From Zerene cesonia (lineage: Eukaryota > Arthropoda > Insecta > Lepidoptera > Pieridae), in assembly GCF_012273895.1 (NCBI RefSeq), contig NW_024045135.1, forward strand, positions 558,001-622,000: DNA of 64,000 nucleotides. Reading direction: 5' to 3'. A program made the position numbers and the translations under genes. The notes beneath the pieces are model-generated. The model did no database searches. It saw only the letters and a list, made by a program, of their open reading frames with translations, and was not told the origin of the DNA. Positions 1 through 12,200 of this stretch are shown here, in pieces. Position 1 is the first letter of the stretch. Each line of letters starts with the position of its first letter.

Positions 1-271
1 ATAGCATTCTGCTGTGTTTCGTTCGGTGAGTGGGGGAGCCGGAGGCCCATATCCTTTTCCTTACCCTTCCCAGTCCTTTCCTTTATTCCTATCGCCAATC
101 CTTCCTTAATCCCTTCCCAAAAAGTAGGCAATCCATTTGTAAAGGCGTAAGGTCTACAAAGGACCTTATGCCTCTACAAATGTTCATGGGCAGTGGTAGC
201 GCTTACCATCAGGCGTCCCACCAGCTCCATTGCCGACTGTAACATTAACATTAACATTAACATTAAAAAAA
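1..271 (+). repeat. SINE-like family B, truncated by the window edge, with an AACATT tail
   Basis: It matches the other copies from the 'tgtgtttcgttcggtgag' part through 'cttaccatcaggcgtcccacc' to the CCGACTGT-aca end. The tail is a short (AACATT)n run followed by A. It carries the family hairpin: arms 135-154 and 162-181 around a seven-base loop. The 5' part lies outside the window. Confidence 0.8.
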
Positions 272-340
272 TGTACATGTGTATTTATATCACGTTTCAT
301 TAGAACAAAGATGCGATTTGTATGAGTTATGTTAACAGCC

Positions 341-540
341 ATTACCATGTTTCGTTTGGTGGGTGGGGGAGTCGGACTCTCATACGCTTTTCCTCTGAAT
401 TCCAAGAACTGGGAATAATTCTGTTATCCCCTTCGTCCTTATCCTTTGTCACTTGAAAGTGGGCATTGCATGTTCATGGGCGGTGGTGAACGCTTACCAT
501 CAGGGGAACCACCAGCTCAGTTCCCCGCTATGATATAAAA
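341..540 (+). repeat. SINE-like family B, diverged copy
   Basis: It has the GTTTCGTTTGGTG, pyrimidine-rich, GGGCGGTGGTG, TTACCATCAGG and CCGCTATGATATAAAA blocks in the family order. The head is missing. Confidence 0.75.
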
Positions 541-3442
541 AGCGAACTATTAGCTATTTTCTCTCCCACATGCTACACAATAATCAAGTCTTGGAAATTG
601 ATTCGATGAAGTCGTAAGCGGTGTGGAGTTAAATTGAAATAGATGGAGCTAATTAGTGTCCAATTGACTTAAATAACATACGGATTCTTTTAACCCCTGA
701 TACCAAGTTGTTACTTATACCAAGTGATTTGTGTAACAAGACCGTTTTATTGTTTATTACCACAGATAGCAAATAAATATTACGTTAATTGTACGTTATA
801 TACTCATAGAACAATGTCGAAGTGTTTAAAAATAAATAAATAATTTTTAAAATAGTTAATTTGAGAAATATTATTTTATTTTTTAGTAGACCACAAATAA
901 AAATTAATTATTATTGCGTATAATGCATTATAATGCTTATTGTATATACAGAGGTACATTAAAAGGCGTCCATTATTAATAATATAGTCAGAGTGATGCT
1001 GTGGACAAAGAGAATTGTTTTTAGCAAATGCCAAATATTATTTGACACGTATTATAATTGATAAGTCATTGTTTATGAGTAATTTTCATTTAATTTGAAT
1101 TTTTATTAGTTGATTTATAAAATAAAGTTACTCATTAGTGATAGTTATTCATGTTTGCCTGCGGTTTTTCCTTTCTCGCGCCATGGTTTTAATGAAATTA
1201 AACAATGAAGATACAAAAATAATTTCAAAGCTACAATCCTCCATAGACATGCTAAAACCTTGTTAGAATTAAACATAATTAAACTGTTCCATAGCCCACA
1301 AAGCAAAACACAATACACCAGCAAATAATCTAAACCTTTCCGGGATAGAACATAATTAAACTATTCCATAGCCCACAAAGCAGAACACAATGTACCAGGA
1401 TACAATCTAAATTCCATCCCCATACGGCTCAAATCCCAGAACATACGACACCGAGCAACTGCAATTGAATTACAACACGTTCTCAATTTCGTTGTACAAA
1501 CACGGTTAGGTTCAGGTGATAGACGCGGGCCAGCGAAGAATGGACTGGAATTGGACGTAGCAGAAAAATTGTCCAATGTTTGCTCGCTGTGTTGATTTTG
1601 CACCGTGATTGGTTTATTGTTTGGCTGTATGTGCTTTGGTGGTCATTTCGTTTGGACGTTCAGCTTGTTCTTTAAAATGTTGTGTAAGGTTGGAAATGAT
1701 GTAATGTTGTTATTGTGATAACGTTTGTAGCAGTAATGTAGATAGCTAGCAACAACATACAGGCGTATATAATACATCAATACAAAAACTGGGAGTGATG
1801 TTGAAGAACAAATCTTAACTAGCTTAGCTTTTAATATTTTACCTTTTTCATTAATATATCAAGATTCAGGATATACAGGTCGCTGTGTACACACATGTAA
1901 ATAATATGTATTATGTTCTATTTAAGGGGTAATAAGCAGATACATTTCTTACCAGGTTCCTAAATTTTCTATGTGGAAAAATATTCTGTTTCCCACACTG
2001 GAATTAGTACTGCTTTTAGGCGTACTCTCCTTTCGATTCTTTTCAGTAAGTTTGCAACATTTTCAATGAAAACGAAAGATCAATTCGTCCAGTGGTATAA
2101 GGAAGATCTAGACATCTAGACTCTGTCGTACAGCTGCTTCTAGAAGATTACAAAGAGTCTATATTCTCTTGATACTTTCAGAATCTTAGACTATCCTACT
2201 AAGACTACTGATATACTAAATACTATTAAATAAGACGATATATCATTTGTAATATATTTCACGTCAGGTTAAATGGAAATAAAATATACCGCCATCGTAA
2301 AATATGCCAGAGAGATTCCGAGGATTATAAGAAATCCGCGTACTTTATAAGAAAGACGCGATTGGCCTATTTGTACCACTTTTATAGCGTAAGAGACGTT
2401 TTTTGTTTTGTCTAATATGAAATTGTTATGAGCAATGATTTTACTGTAAGTATGTGGTCATGCCAATTTAGTAAATTATTGTACCGGTAATTTATTGTGG
2501 TGAATTATTTTGCGTGTAAGGTAATAAATACATTTGTGGGAAATTAAAATATTATGGTTTCTATTGTTTTTCTATCTATCTCAATTTTTATTATTGCTCT
2601 ATAAGTACCTAACGTTTCTTCGTTTTTAAACCTTAATCTATCTTAAAAATTAACAAAAATCATTCCAAACATTTTGGTGCCATAAAGTATAATACAATTA
2701 GTAGTTTTGTTAATATTACAAAATATCATCTATCTTTAAATGCATTTACACAAAACGATCGAGTTAAAAATGAATTATAATTTCCCTAACACGAATTACA
2801 TCGTAAAATGTTCATTATATCTTGCACTACTCGCTATAATTCATAGCGGAGGCATCAGGCGGGTGATTTAAGTACCATTTATTATTATTATTAAAGGCTC
2901 ACTAACCCCACCTGGTTTATGTGCTACCATAACGTGGAATCAAGTGAGATTTTTTGGACTATAGTGTGAGTTATGTTCACTCGAGACATAGGTTTCGGGC
3001 GTCCGTGGCAGGGTTGTGTTCACCTTTGACCCTTTCAATTCGAAGTTGCATATATTACGTATAATAATAAAAACCTGGTGAGTTTGTATGGTTTGTTTGA
3101 ATACGCTTATCACAAGAACTACTGGATGTTGGATTTGTACGTAATCCTTGAATGCTATAGGACATATTTTTTATCATTATTTATTTATTTATTCTTGTTT
3201 TGTTTTATTAAAGAAAAAACATGTTTTACATAAAACTGCCATAGACTTTTCGAGTATGCAAACAAGTTTACTACGATATATCATCATATGATTTACATAT
3301 AAATTTACTTCTGTCATCCTCCATATGCCACGTCGTACCACAGGCGAAGCCGAAGACCGCTAGCATACTACGAAATGTATAACATGCACTGTTACAAATA
3401 ACCTAAAGAGTAAGTCAAGGTCATTGACATCTAAGGCTAATT
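541..3442. other. Gene-free AT-rich stretch
   Basis: I see no supported gene. It holds a tandem duplication (1272-1425) and a fragment near 1985-2015 (cacactggaattagtactgcttt) that recurs inverted near 21620-21650 and, diverged, near 41855. Confidence 0.6.
1272..1425. repeat. Imperfect tandem duplication, 77-bp unit
   Basis: The block starting AACATAATTAAACTGTTCC at 1272 recurs at 1349 with a few changes (CTATTCC for CTGTTCC, GCAGAACAC for GCAAAACAC). Both copies run through ATAGCCCACAAAGC to ACAATCTAA or a similar end. Confidence 0.75.
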
Positions 3443-3487
3443 TCAGGCGACCCACCAGCTCCATTGTCGACGATGATATAAAAAAAT
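3443..3487 (+). repeat. SINE-like family B, 3' end fragment
   Basis: Only the end of the family is present: CAGGCGACCCACCAGCTCC, then GTCGACGATGATATAAAAAAA. Confidence 0.55.
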
Positions 3488-4576
3488 ACATAGATTATTC
3501 TATAAGTTTCTTACGCAGACGACTCAATTACTTTCCTAATCTTTTTATTATCGTTTACTCCAAAATTATGCAAATTATTCATATAACAAAAGAAGGTCGC
3601 ATTGACCCCCAAATAAATTATTCACCTGCCTCATTCTCCGTGAGTGAAATAATCAAATCAAATTTTCTTCTTAATGAACAAAATAAAAACTTCATCAAGA
3701 CCTTATGAATTCATAAAACGTTCCTCGTGAGCCCGTTTCATTTGCTTCGAGCTTATTTTCTTGGAAATGTACGCATTGTTTGACATTTTGCAGACGACCG
3801 TAGCGCTACGGCCTACGAGCCGCTACGATGATCTACTACGCAACGATGTCACGTAGCAGGGAAGTGATGGTATTACAATAAATCGATTATCGATTTTTTG
3901 ATTTTTTTGTGCGTACATGTTTATTATACGCGTTCTTCATCTAGTTTTGTAATGAATCAAATCTAGATTGAATTATTTTAAGAATTTAATTCAAGCCAGA
4001 GCCATAAAATCCTTTCAAAATATTACAAAAATTCGTTTTTATTTATTAACCATATTTTATTCTTTTAAGCAAAACAATAGGAATCTTTAATGTAAGCGAA
4101 TAAATAATCGCGTCATTATATAAACTAATTTATCGCCGTATGTTTAAGCAATATTTTACACGTAGCATATTTCTTCACATCTGTCAAATTTTGAAGCGAA
4201 TTTACCGGTACGGGGCGGTAACTTAGCGTTGTGTTACTTATGAAACAAGTTTAACCTGATTAACTTATAATTAGATGATGGATTATATATGTAATCCGCT
4301 TACAAAGAATCATATATTCGTTATGTGTGAGCAGGATAGCGCTAGCGGGAGTGTTTGCCTTTCTGTCTGGCAAGCCAGTTATTTTTATAGAAGTGTTATT
4401 ACGTCATAGGTTATAGTCAATTTCAATAGTTACGTTTTACAGGCTTTACTGGTTTGGGGTCAAAAAGAAATGTAGCTATATTCCTATCCTATAAGAAAGA
4501 TCGATGAATGATTTGTTGCTATTGTCATTGTTAAAAAGTGGCAAATTAATAGTATTGATGACAGTAGTAACTTTAA

Positions 4577-4788
4577 TCACACTAATATTATAAAAATGTG
4601 AAAGTTTGTTTGTTTCGATGTTTGTCCGTCAATCACGCTGAAAATATTGCACGGTTTTTGATGAAATTTGGTATACAGACAGGGTATGAGCTGACTTGGG
4701 TGATAGGATACTTTTATCCCGATTAAATGCTCCCTTTGGATAAAAAAGGAATTTTGACATTCGGGTGGAGACGAGACGAGCGTCTAGT
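4577..4788 (+). mobile_element. Helitron-like non-autonomous element, diverged interior
   Basis: It begins with CACTAATATTATAAA and a GTGAAAG motif and runs through 'gatgaaatttggtatacagacagg'. It ends GCGTCTAGT, that is, CTAG followed by T as at Helitron ends. The interior differs from the main family here. Confidence 0.5.
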
Positions 4789-5198
4789 ATATAACAAAAT
4801 GAAGCTTAGCTAAGCATCAAAGTATAATATTGTAATGCAATGATCTTAGCAAATGTAATATAAAGAATATACTGATCCATTAGTTTTTCATAAAGTGCAT
4901 TAACCAATAAAATTCCAGGAAACTCATTTCATTTCACACGCGATTCGTCATTCATTTCTGATTCTATCGTGAAACGGAAATAAAGAAGTTGATTTCACTG
5001 AAAATGTTGTTTGCTAAAATTTGTTGTTTTATTTTCTATTATAGGGATAATTTATAAAAACCATTTGGAGTGTCTGAGAGTGTGTTATGTGACAATATTT
5101 TTATGGATTTAATTTCAGGAGGTGATTTTGGCTTTATCTCCTTTTTTAAGCCTTTAGACTGACATCATAATATTACAAATGAAAAAAAAATTATTTTT

Positions 5199-5204
5199 TT
5201 TATT
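5199..5204 (-). other. Candidate polyadenylation signal of gene 1
   Basis: AATAAA on the minus strand, about 207 bases after the stop codon. The region is very AT-rich, so a chance match is quite possible. Confidence 0.3.
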
Positions 5205-5410
5205 TTTTAATAAATAGCATTTTTATAACAATTACAAGAGTTCACAAAATAATAGATCAGATCACTAAATAAAAGTTCATTCTTAAATGTGGTTGTTCTG
5301 TTTACTGAAAAGGACGTTTAAGCTAAGTTGGAAGAGAAATAGAACTTTTCTTTTTCGTTTGTTTAGATATAAAGTGAACGATCTGGGGGGTTAACGGGTA
5401 TTGGTTGTTA

Positions 5411-7089
5411 TTAATGGTAAATAACGGCAGGTCCAACAGAGATACCCTCTGGCTTGACTGCAGCGGGTCCTACAGAGATGGGCTGGTATTGGTCAACGAC
5501 AGCTGGTCCAACAGAGATGGGTTGGTATTGGTCAACAACAGCTGGTCCAACAGAGATGGGTTGGTATTCGTCAATGATAGCGGGTCCAACGGAGATACCT
5601 TCTGGTTTGACAACGGCGGGTCCCACAGAGATAGGCTGGTATTGGTCAACGACAGCTGGTCCAACAGAGATGGGTTCGTATCCGTCAATGATAGCGGGTC
5701 CAACGGAGATACCTTCTGGTTTGACTACGGCGGGTCCTACAGAGATGGGTTCGTATTGGTCAACGACAGCTGGTCCAACAGAGATGGGCTGGTATTGGTC
5801 AACAACAGCTGGTCCAACAGAGATGGGTTCGTATCCGTCAATGATAGCGGGTCCAACGGAGATACCTTCTGGTTTGACTACGNNNNNNNNNNNNNNNNNN
5901 NNNNNNNNNNNNNNNNNNNNNNNNNNNNNNNNNNNNNNNNNNNNNNNNNNNNNNNNNNNNNNNNNNNNNNNNNNNNNNNNNNNNNNNNNNNNNNNNNNNN
6001 NNNNNNNNNNNNNNNNNNNNNNNNNNNNNNNNNNNNNNNNNNNNNNNNNNNNNNNNNNNNNNNNNNNNNNNNNNNNNNNNNNNNNNNNNNNNNNNNNNNN
6101 NNNNNNNNNNNNNNNNNNNNNNNNNNNNNNNNNNNNNNNNNNNNNNNNNNNNNNNNNNNNNNNNNNNNNNNNNNNNNNNNNNNNNNNNNNNNNNNNNNNN
6201 NNNNNNNNNNNNNNNNNNNNNNNNNNNNNNNNNNNNNNNNNNNNNNNNNNNNNNNNNNNNNNNNNNNNNNNNNNNNNNNNNNNNNNNNNNNNNNNNNNNN
6301 NNNNNNNNNNNNNNNNNNNNNNNNNNNNNNNNNNNNNNNNNNNNNNNNNNNNNNNNNNNNNNNNNNNNNNNNNNNNNNNNNNNNNNNNNNNNNNNNNNNN
6401 NNNNNNNNNNNNNNNNNNNNNNNNNNNNNNNNNNNNNNNNNNNNNNNNNNNNNNNNNNNNNNNNNNNNNNNNNNNNNNNNNNNNNNNNNNNNNNNNNNNN
6501 NNNNNNNNNNNNNNNNNNNNNNNNNNNNNNNNNNNNNNNNNNNNNNNNNNNNNNNNNNNNNNNNNNNNNNNNNNNNNNNNNNNNNNNNNNNNNNNNNNNN
6601 NNNNNNNNNNNNNNNNNNNNNNNNNNNNNNNNNNNNNNNNNNNNNNNNNNNNNNNNNNNNNNNNNNNNNNNNNNNNNNNNNNNNNNNNNNNNNNNNNNNN
6701 NNNNNNNNNNNNNNNNNNNNNNNNNNNNNNNNNNNNNNNNNNNNNNNNNNNNNNNNNNNNNNNNNNNNNNNNNNNNNNNNNNNNNNNNNNNNNNNNNNNN
6801 NNNNNNNNNNNNNNNNNNNNNNNNNNNNNNNNNNNNNNNNNNNNNNNNNNNNNNNNNNNNNNNNNNNNNNNNNNNNNNNNNNATAGCAGGTCCAACAGAG
6901 ATGGGTTGGTATTGGTCAATGATGGCAGGTCCTACTAAAATGCCTTCTGGTTTCACAAATACAGGTCCAATAGAAATCGGCTCATACTCTTCTACCAATG
7001 CAGGTCCAATCCAAATGAAGCGATTGGCAGGAACCGCTACAGCCACCGCTGCCAGAGCGGCCAAGACTAATAATGTGTTCATTCTTCTC
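5411..7089 (-). CDS. VGPA-repeat secreted protein, gene 1 (coding exon, interrupted by assembly gap)
   Basis: The ATG is at 7082-7080 and the TAA stop at 5413-5411 on the minus strand. The exon begins at 7089, just after a TTTACAG splice acceptor. The protein opens with a signal peptide (MNTLLVLAALAAVAVA, then VPANRF). It continues as near-perfect 12-13 residue units of the form VGPAVVDQYQPIS or VGPAVVKPEGIS. Twelve units are visible after the gap, ending VGPAVIYH. No cysteine is visible and the units are acidic and proline-rich. This suggests an extracellular structural or matrix protein such as cuticle, silk or egg-associated material, but the role is inference and I do not recognise a named family. 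The 1000-N gap (5883-6882) lies in the repeat and the frames on its two sides differ, so total length is unknown. The visible parts give 223 aa. The paralogue is at 13313-13906. Confidence 0.85.
5883..6882. other. Assembly gap of exactly 1000 N inside the gene 1 repeat
   Basis: The run of N is exactly 1000 bases, which looks like a placeholder. There are 200 coding bases before the gap and 472 after it, so an intact frame needs a missing length divisible by three. 1000 is not. The repeat units are 36 and 39 bp, so collapse of this tandem array during assembly is the likely cause. Confidence 0.95.
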
Positions 7090-7336
7090 CTGTAAATAAT
7101 GATAAAAATAATGTATTATTAAAAAAATATATGAAAATAAATTAAGTAGATATGGTTTTTAATTCCGTATGTGAAAATGTTTCATTAAAATCGTTTAAAG
7201 AAATCTAAGAAATATATAGAGCTGGGCAGATTCTTATGGAATAATTTAGAACTCACTTTATAATATCAAGTTTATAAAGCCAGTTTTCGGTTAGCAATTC
7301 AATGATTTAAATTACAATACTTTAATATTTTCTTAC

Positions 7337-7377
7337 CTCTCTTTGATTTGTTGTAATGTTTATATCGAATATAAACT
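7337..7377 (-). other. Predicted non-coding first exon of gene 1
   Basis: On the minus strand a CACAGTTT initiator-like sequence has its A at 7377, 32 bases after the first T of the TATA box. The transcript then runs 41 bases to a splice donor AGAGAG|GTAAGA, with GT at 7336-7335. Splicing to the acceptor before 7089 removes an intron of about 247 bp (7336-7090) and places the ATG in exon 2. The match of TATA, initiator, donor and acceptor makes the model good, but no transcript was available. Confidence 0.6.
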
Positions 7378-7402
7378 GTGCTTTCTCATTGCGAATGTCA
7401 TG

Positions 7403-7421
7403 TTTTATACGAAACTTTATC
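7403..7421 (-). promoter_or_regulatory. Core promoter of gene 1: GATA motif plus TATA box
   Basis: TATAAAA reads on the minus strand from 7409 to 7403, about 32 bases upstream of a CAGTT initiator. A GATAA motif lies at 7421-7417, twelve bases upstream of the TATA box. The block between them (AGTTTCG) is nearly the same in gene 2. GATA factors regulate many tissue-specific secreted-protein genes in insects; binding here is inferred only. Confidence 0.6.
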
Positions 7422-7424
7422 TCT

Positions 7425-8750
7425 TGCTAGCGTAATTAATAAATTAACAAATACTTTCAGGGATTATTATCTTTATTGCACCGATAGCCTAAACCAGGCT
7501 GTCAGTATTAAATTTACTTTATATTGATTGATTAACAGCAGATTAGGTAAAATTTATTACTTTTCGTCTTAAATAGATGAAAATTGTTAACAAATATTGA
7601 TTAAATAGCAAAAACTTCAAAACTACTGCTTACGTAGGACTGTTACCTATCATATGGTTGAGGTGCTGGGAATTATTCTTTTAAAAAGGTATACCTATTC
7701 GTTAAGAATGCGTGAGAGAAGATTTCCGGTTCTGTTTACTTTCATTTTCTCCATTTCAAAAAAACATGTAATAAAAAGGTGGTATCCCTTATATACAGGA
7801 TGCTTCAAATTAGTAGACTTTATGCGAAATGTTTCCTCCAACTATTCTCAGCTTAGTATTATTTATACATCCTTAAATTCATTAATTAGTAATTATATAG
7901 TAGCTTATTTCTAAAACAGAACGGATTAAAAAACTGATATCGTTATACGGACAATGTAGATAGGAATCTCATTTTAAGTGTCTTTACTGTTTTTCTAATG
8001 AAGATTCATTAGAAAAACAGTATGGCGATAAAAAAAAATTTTCAATGTGAAAATCCAGTTTCCATATTTCATTTCTAAGGAAAGACTTCGATTCATATAA
8101 TTATAATAAGTATATAAATTGGCCGTTTTTTTTTTTGTTCACTAAATTGATAAAATATTGCCAACAGTATGATGGATTTTAGAAGAGTGAAATAGAGTCA
8201 GAGCATTTAACTTCACCTGCATGTCTGTGTATGTGTGTGTTTACGCTATTTATTTGTACGTACTTTTGACTTCTTTTTCGATCTTGTCCTAATTTAAACA
8301 GACAGATTTAATTCAATTTTGTACACTAATCAAGGATCGGTGACAATACATTTATTTCATGAGATTTATTATTCTGTTTAGATTCACCAATATGTATTTC
8401 CTTACTTATATTCTATTTGGGAGCAAGTGAGACAATTTAGTTCAGTCTATAATGAAAGCGCAGTTATGAGTTCTTTTAACTACATTCTATCATCATATCG
8501 ATCACAATCTACCATTACAAACTATTAACTTTTTCGCTTAGTAAAAGCCAGTCACAAATATTAATGCCTGAGCAATAAGATAATCATTGTTCCATCTCTG
8601 TATAACTTCCTGTCAAAAGAATTTGTGATAATGCGATTATATTGGCATTATCACGTTCGAGTCGTAAATATAGTGTGATTAGTGAGATTAGTATAAAAAA
8701 GGACGGTAGCATTACGGAAATGTATTGTTTGCTATATTTGTGCAATATTT
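7425..8750. other. Gene-free stretch upstream of gene 1
   Basis: No supported gene. Around 7989-8023 the sequence 'ctgtttttctaatga' is followed by 'tcattagaaaaacag', giving a perfect inverted repeat with a short spacer. Upstream regulatory DNA of gene 1 may lie here but I cannot resolve it. Confidence 0.5.
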
Positions 8751-8785
8751 ACTAGCTATTCGCCCGGGTTGACCCGTGAAAGTAC
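8751..8785 (-). mobile_element. Helitron-like 3' end fragment
   Basis: ACTAGCTATTCGCCCGGGTT is the reverse complement of a GCGAA...AGCTAGT end of the sort repeated across the window. The rest is missing. Confidence 0.35.
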
Positions 8786-8877
8786 AATAATAATGTAGCT
8801 TGTATTATTCTGGAGCGCGGTTAAACGTTTTCGATTTTTACATCAACCATTTATACGAATACAATATATTTTTATGG

Positions 8878-8987
8878 CATATATCCTTTTCCTTACCCTT
8901 TCCTTCCTTCTTTTCCTCGTAATCGCTCAACATAAGGCAAACAACCAGCTGATTCGTCCGCTATGACATAAAAAAAAGAAAAAAAAT
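8878..8987 (+). repeat. SINE-like family B, internally shortened copy
   Basis: The pyrimidine-rich block (ATATCCTTTTCCTTACCC) joins directly to the end block (aaggcaaacaaccagctg, CCGCTATGACATAAAAA), so the middle is deleted. Confidence 0.65.
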
Positions 8988-9105
8988 GAGCTTTTTGCTG
9001 AATTGCATACGTATATGAAAACCATATAAAGTACATAAATAAATTTAGGTAATGATATTTTACATTTCATCACATCACACATGCCTAAGACTCTATGAAG
9101 GATAT

Positions 9106-9290
9106 AAGCGATCACCACCGCCCATGAACATTCGCAAAGGTGGATCTGCAAATGCGCTATCCGCTTTTATGGGGTAAGGGAAAAAGAAAGGATTAATGAC
9201 AGGAAAGAAGGAATTGACTGGGACGGATGAGGAAAACCACTCACCGCACGAAGCACAGTGGCATGCCACTATTTCACGCCGGTTTTCTGT
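9106..9290 (-). repeat. SINE-like family B, partial copy
   Basis: On the plus text it reads AGCGATCACCACCGCCCATGAAC through the purine-rich block to TATTTCACGCCGGTTTTCTGT. The 3' end with the A tail and the distal head are absent. Confidence 0.7.
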
Positions 9291-12200
9291 AAATTTCCAT
9301 CTTATATTTCAGATCAGTTCAAAGTATTTGAAACACCTATTAAAAATAAAATTCGACTTAAAACTTTGTTATCTGTATTAAAACTTTATTGTATGTATGT
9401 AATCGTCAATTACTGTCACAGGTAAATAAATCACCAAGTACATTGTTATTTATGGTTATTGTCAATGCCAATATATCTTAAGGACCTATTTAATACATGT
9501 AATCAATCATTTGTTGAATGATAAATAAAATTAGGCATGAACAATATTAAGACATTATAGAATCATTTAGTGTTTTCGGCGTGATACAGTAACACACACT
9601 AGCAACCTGAAAGTATTAAGAATTGATATATTTGTACTACTGTATAAGATAGGTGAAGTGTGTTTATTTCTTTAATAATGAGTTATGTTGTAAAGTATGG
9701 AGCGGAATCCCCAGGTAATCTCATCTTCCCAAATGCAATGCATATGTTTATAGGTGGCGGTGGTCGCTTACGATGGTACGCGACCATCTCCCCTTGCCTC
9801 TCTCCTGGTAAGGCGAGCACCAGTATGATGAACCGCTTTTAAAATAAATAAAAAATAATCTTTCATCATGTTCTGTCATCTGCTCCTTTTTTAATAGCTC
9901 GATCAAATAAAAAGCATTGCACATCATGTCATGTGTAGTGTATTTTATCTTTTTTAATTATTAACAATGTAGTTTGTGATTGTATTGGTACTCATGTACA
10001 TCTATTCATCTATCATGTATATCTCTGCTTTTTTCACAAGAAGACATAATATTATATGCTCAATTAAATCATAAAATATACATCTGTGCTCTGTAGATTA
10101 TCCAAATATCTTATTACAATAAACCATGGCCATATCAGGTATACATATAACTCATTCAAACGTTAATTCATTTTATGGTATAATATAATATTTCATTGTT
10201 TAGAAATTATAATAGAATATAACAATACAATATTGGATATTCTTTTTAAATTAAACTCACCTTTATCTATACAATTTCTTATTTACGGATTTCATTTGTA
10301 GACCGTGATTATTATATAATAAAAAATTATAGCTTATTTTTAAAATAAGTCGGTTATTAAATCATAACAAACAAACATCCAAAAATCTCATACTAATATA
10401 TAGTTTGGACAAAGCTAGCCGATATGTCATTAATATTTACAAACCCGACAAAAGTTTTTCAAGATTAACGCAGCAATTTTGATAAGGTTAAAGCGCTGAC
10501 TTCGTAAGAGCAGAGTTAATGTTGTTTCGCAGTAAATGTTGGGTAATTGCTGGACGGAATGAGATTAGTCTGCGGTGGATGGTTTAATTAATTTCTATAG
10601 CTCTTTTGTGATTATAAGAATTTGGAACGAGTGCGGTTATATCAGGTTTTTGCATAAAATTGCAGTTTCATTTCCATTATTCGCTTAGCCTTTCAGAGCG
10701 AAATTGGTTAATTTGAAAGTAGACTGCTATTTGGTCAATATCATGCACTATTTCAAAATTCGGCATTCTGCTTCTGATCATGCTAATGGAAGGATTATGT
10801 ATGATAAATAGAGTGATATAAAGATTCTTGTTGTTGGTGGTAAAGTGAGGCTAACCAAGATAATCAAGTCTAGCTTAGTTGCTGAATAAATCATAAGATT
10901 CGAGAACCATTTTTTAACACACTATTTAGAGAATTTTATGGAAATGGTGTGTTGCAGTTTGAGAAGAGAATCGTGAGGGATGAAATAAAATTATATGTGA
11001 TTTATATTAATGCTTTTAGCATAAAGTATACAATAATAGAATGTTCTATATTTAGGAGCTGCAAGAACGTGATAGTCCGTCTGTTACTCGGCTGTTAGTA
11101 TCAACGGTGACAACAAAATTTATACGTCCACCAGAGGTCATGTAATTGAACATTGTAAAAAAACATACCAGGAAATGGACCAGATTAAAATAAAAATAAT
11201 ATTTAAACAAAAAAACAATGTCAAAGTATGAGAGACAGATCATAACTGTACCACAGATAACATAATACTATGCTGTACGTAGAGAAAACCGATCACTGAA
11301 GCAAAAATTTGTTCTAAATAAAAATCTAATAGAACATCTGCCTAATGTGGTCTTTTTGAAATCGAACAAATGAATCTTCTACTTAACGAATAATTGAAAC
11401 CTACTCAAAAGCACTTAATTATTAACAAAAAGTTCGGCCGAAGCGTTAAAAGGAATTTGTTTTCAATTGCTTTCCTTGTTGAAATGAAAGTTGGTTTATT
11501 TCTATTAAGAAGTTAGTGATAAAGTTTCTTTTGTATATCTTGAGATCCTTTCGACCTTTCAGGTAGGGATAACTTTTAAAAGGTAGCGAGTTGATTTCTG
11601 AAAATTTTTAGTTGGAATTACCTGTGCTTGTGTTTCAGATTTTTATTTTGTTTTACAAAATAGTTTGCTAATTTATTGCATGTTCATTAAGTGATATATC
11701 AGTATATTTGTGAGTATGTCTCATTTTCATTCATTGCTTTATACTTTTAAATCTTTCGCTCAATAAATATTTATATTAAACGAGAATTCCTTAGTATTTA
11801 TTTCAATCCGACGTTCCTTAAGAGTTTGATAAGCTTTTCAATTCAACATTTTTTGTTTGTTTGTTTACGACTCGCCATCTCTGAGTTTTCAGCAAATTGT
11901 CGTGATTAATATTTTATTTAACAGTAATTAATTGTCGTATAATGTATTTGTTTGACAATAAACAATTGTAATAATATGTAACGCTAACGATAAAAGATTC
12001 TTGATAAAACGAAAAGAAATAACCCGGATACCTAAATACTATGAAATTGATAATTTACTGCTCCTAGAAAAAGTACAAGACACCGTCGATCTAGTTCAAT
12101 TACTTATCTCCGTAGTTAGCTTTGAATTTAACAAGGCGCAAGGGAAAATAAAGTTTCTGAAAGGTTGGACGGCTCTACGACCCTTTGTGAAAGTACAGGT

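Noticed and set aside
3424..3708. 94-codon open frame on the plus strand
   Set aside because: Starts in a SINE family B end fragment and continues in AT-rich DNA.
5405..6938. Long open frames on the plus strand and in a second minus frame over gene 1 (AGPTEMGWYWSTT-type and NRDGLVLVNDSWS-type repeats)
   Set aside because: They are shadows of a repeat whose 36 and 39 bp units have no stops in several frames. They lack a signal peptide and splice context, and the N gap inflates their length.
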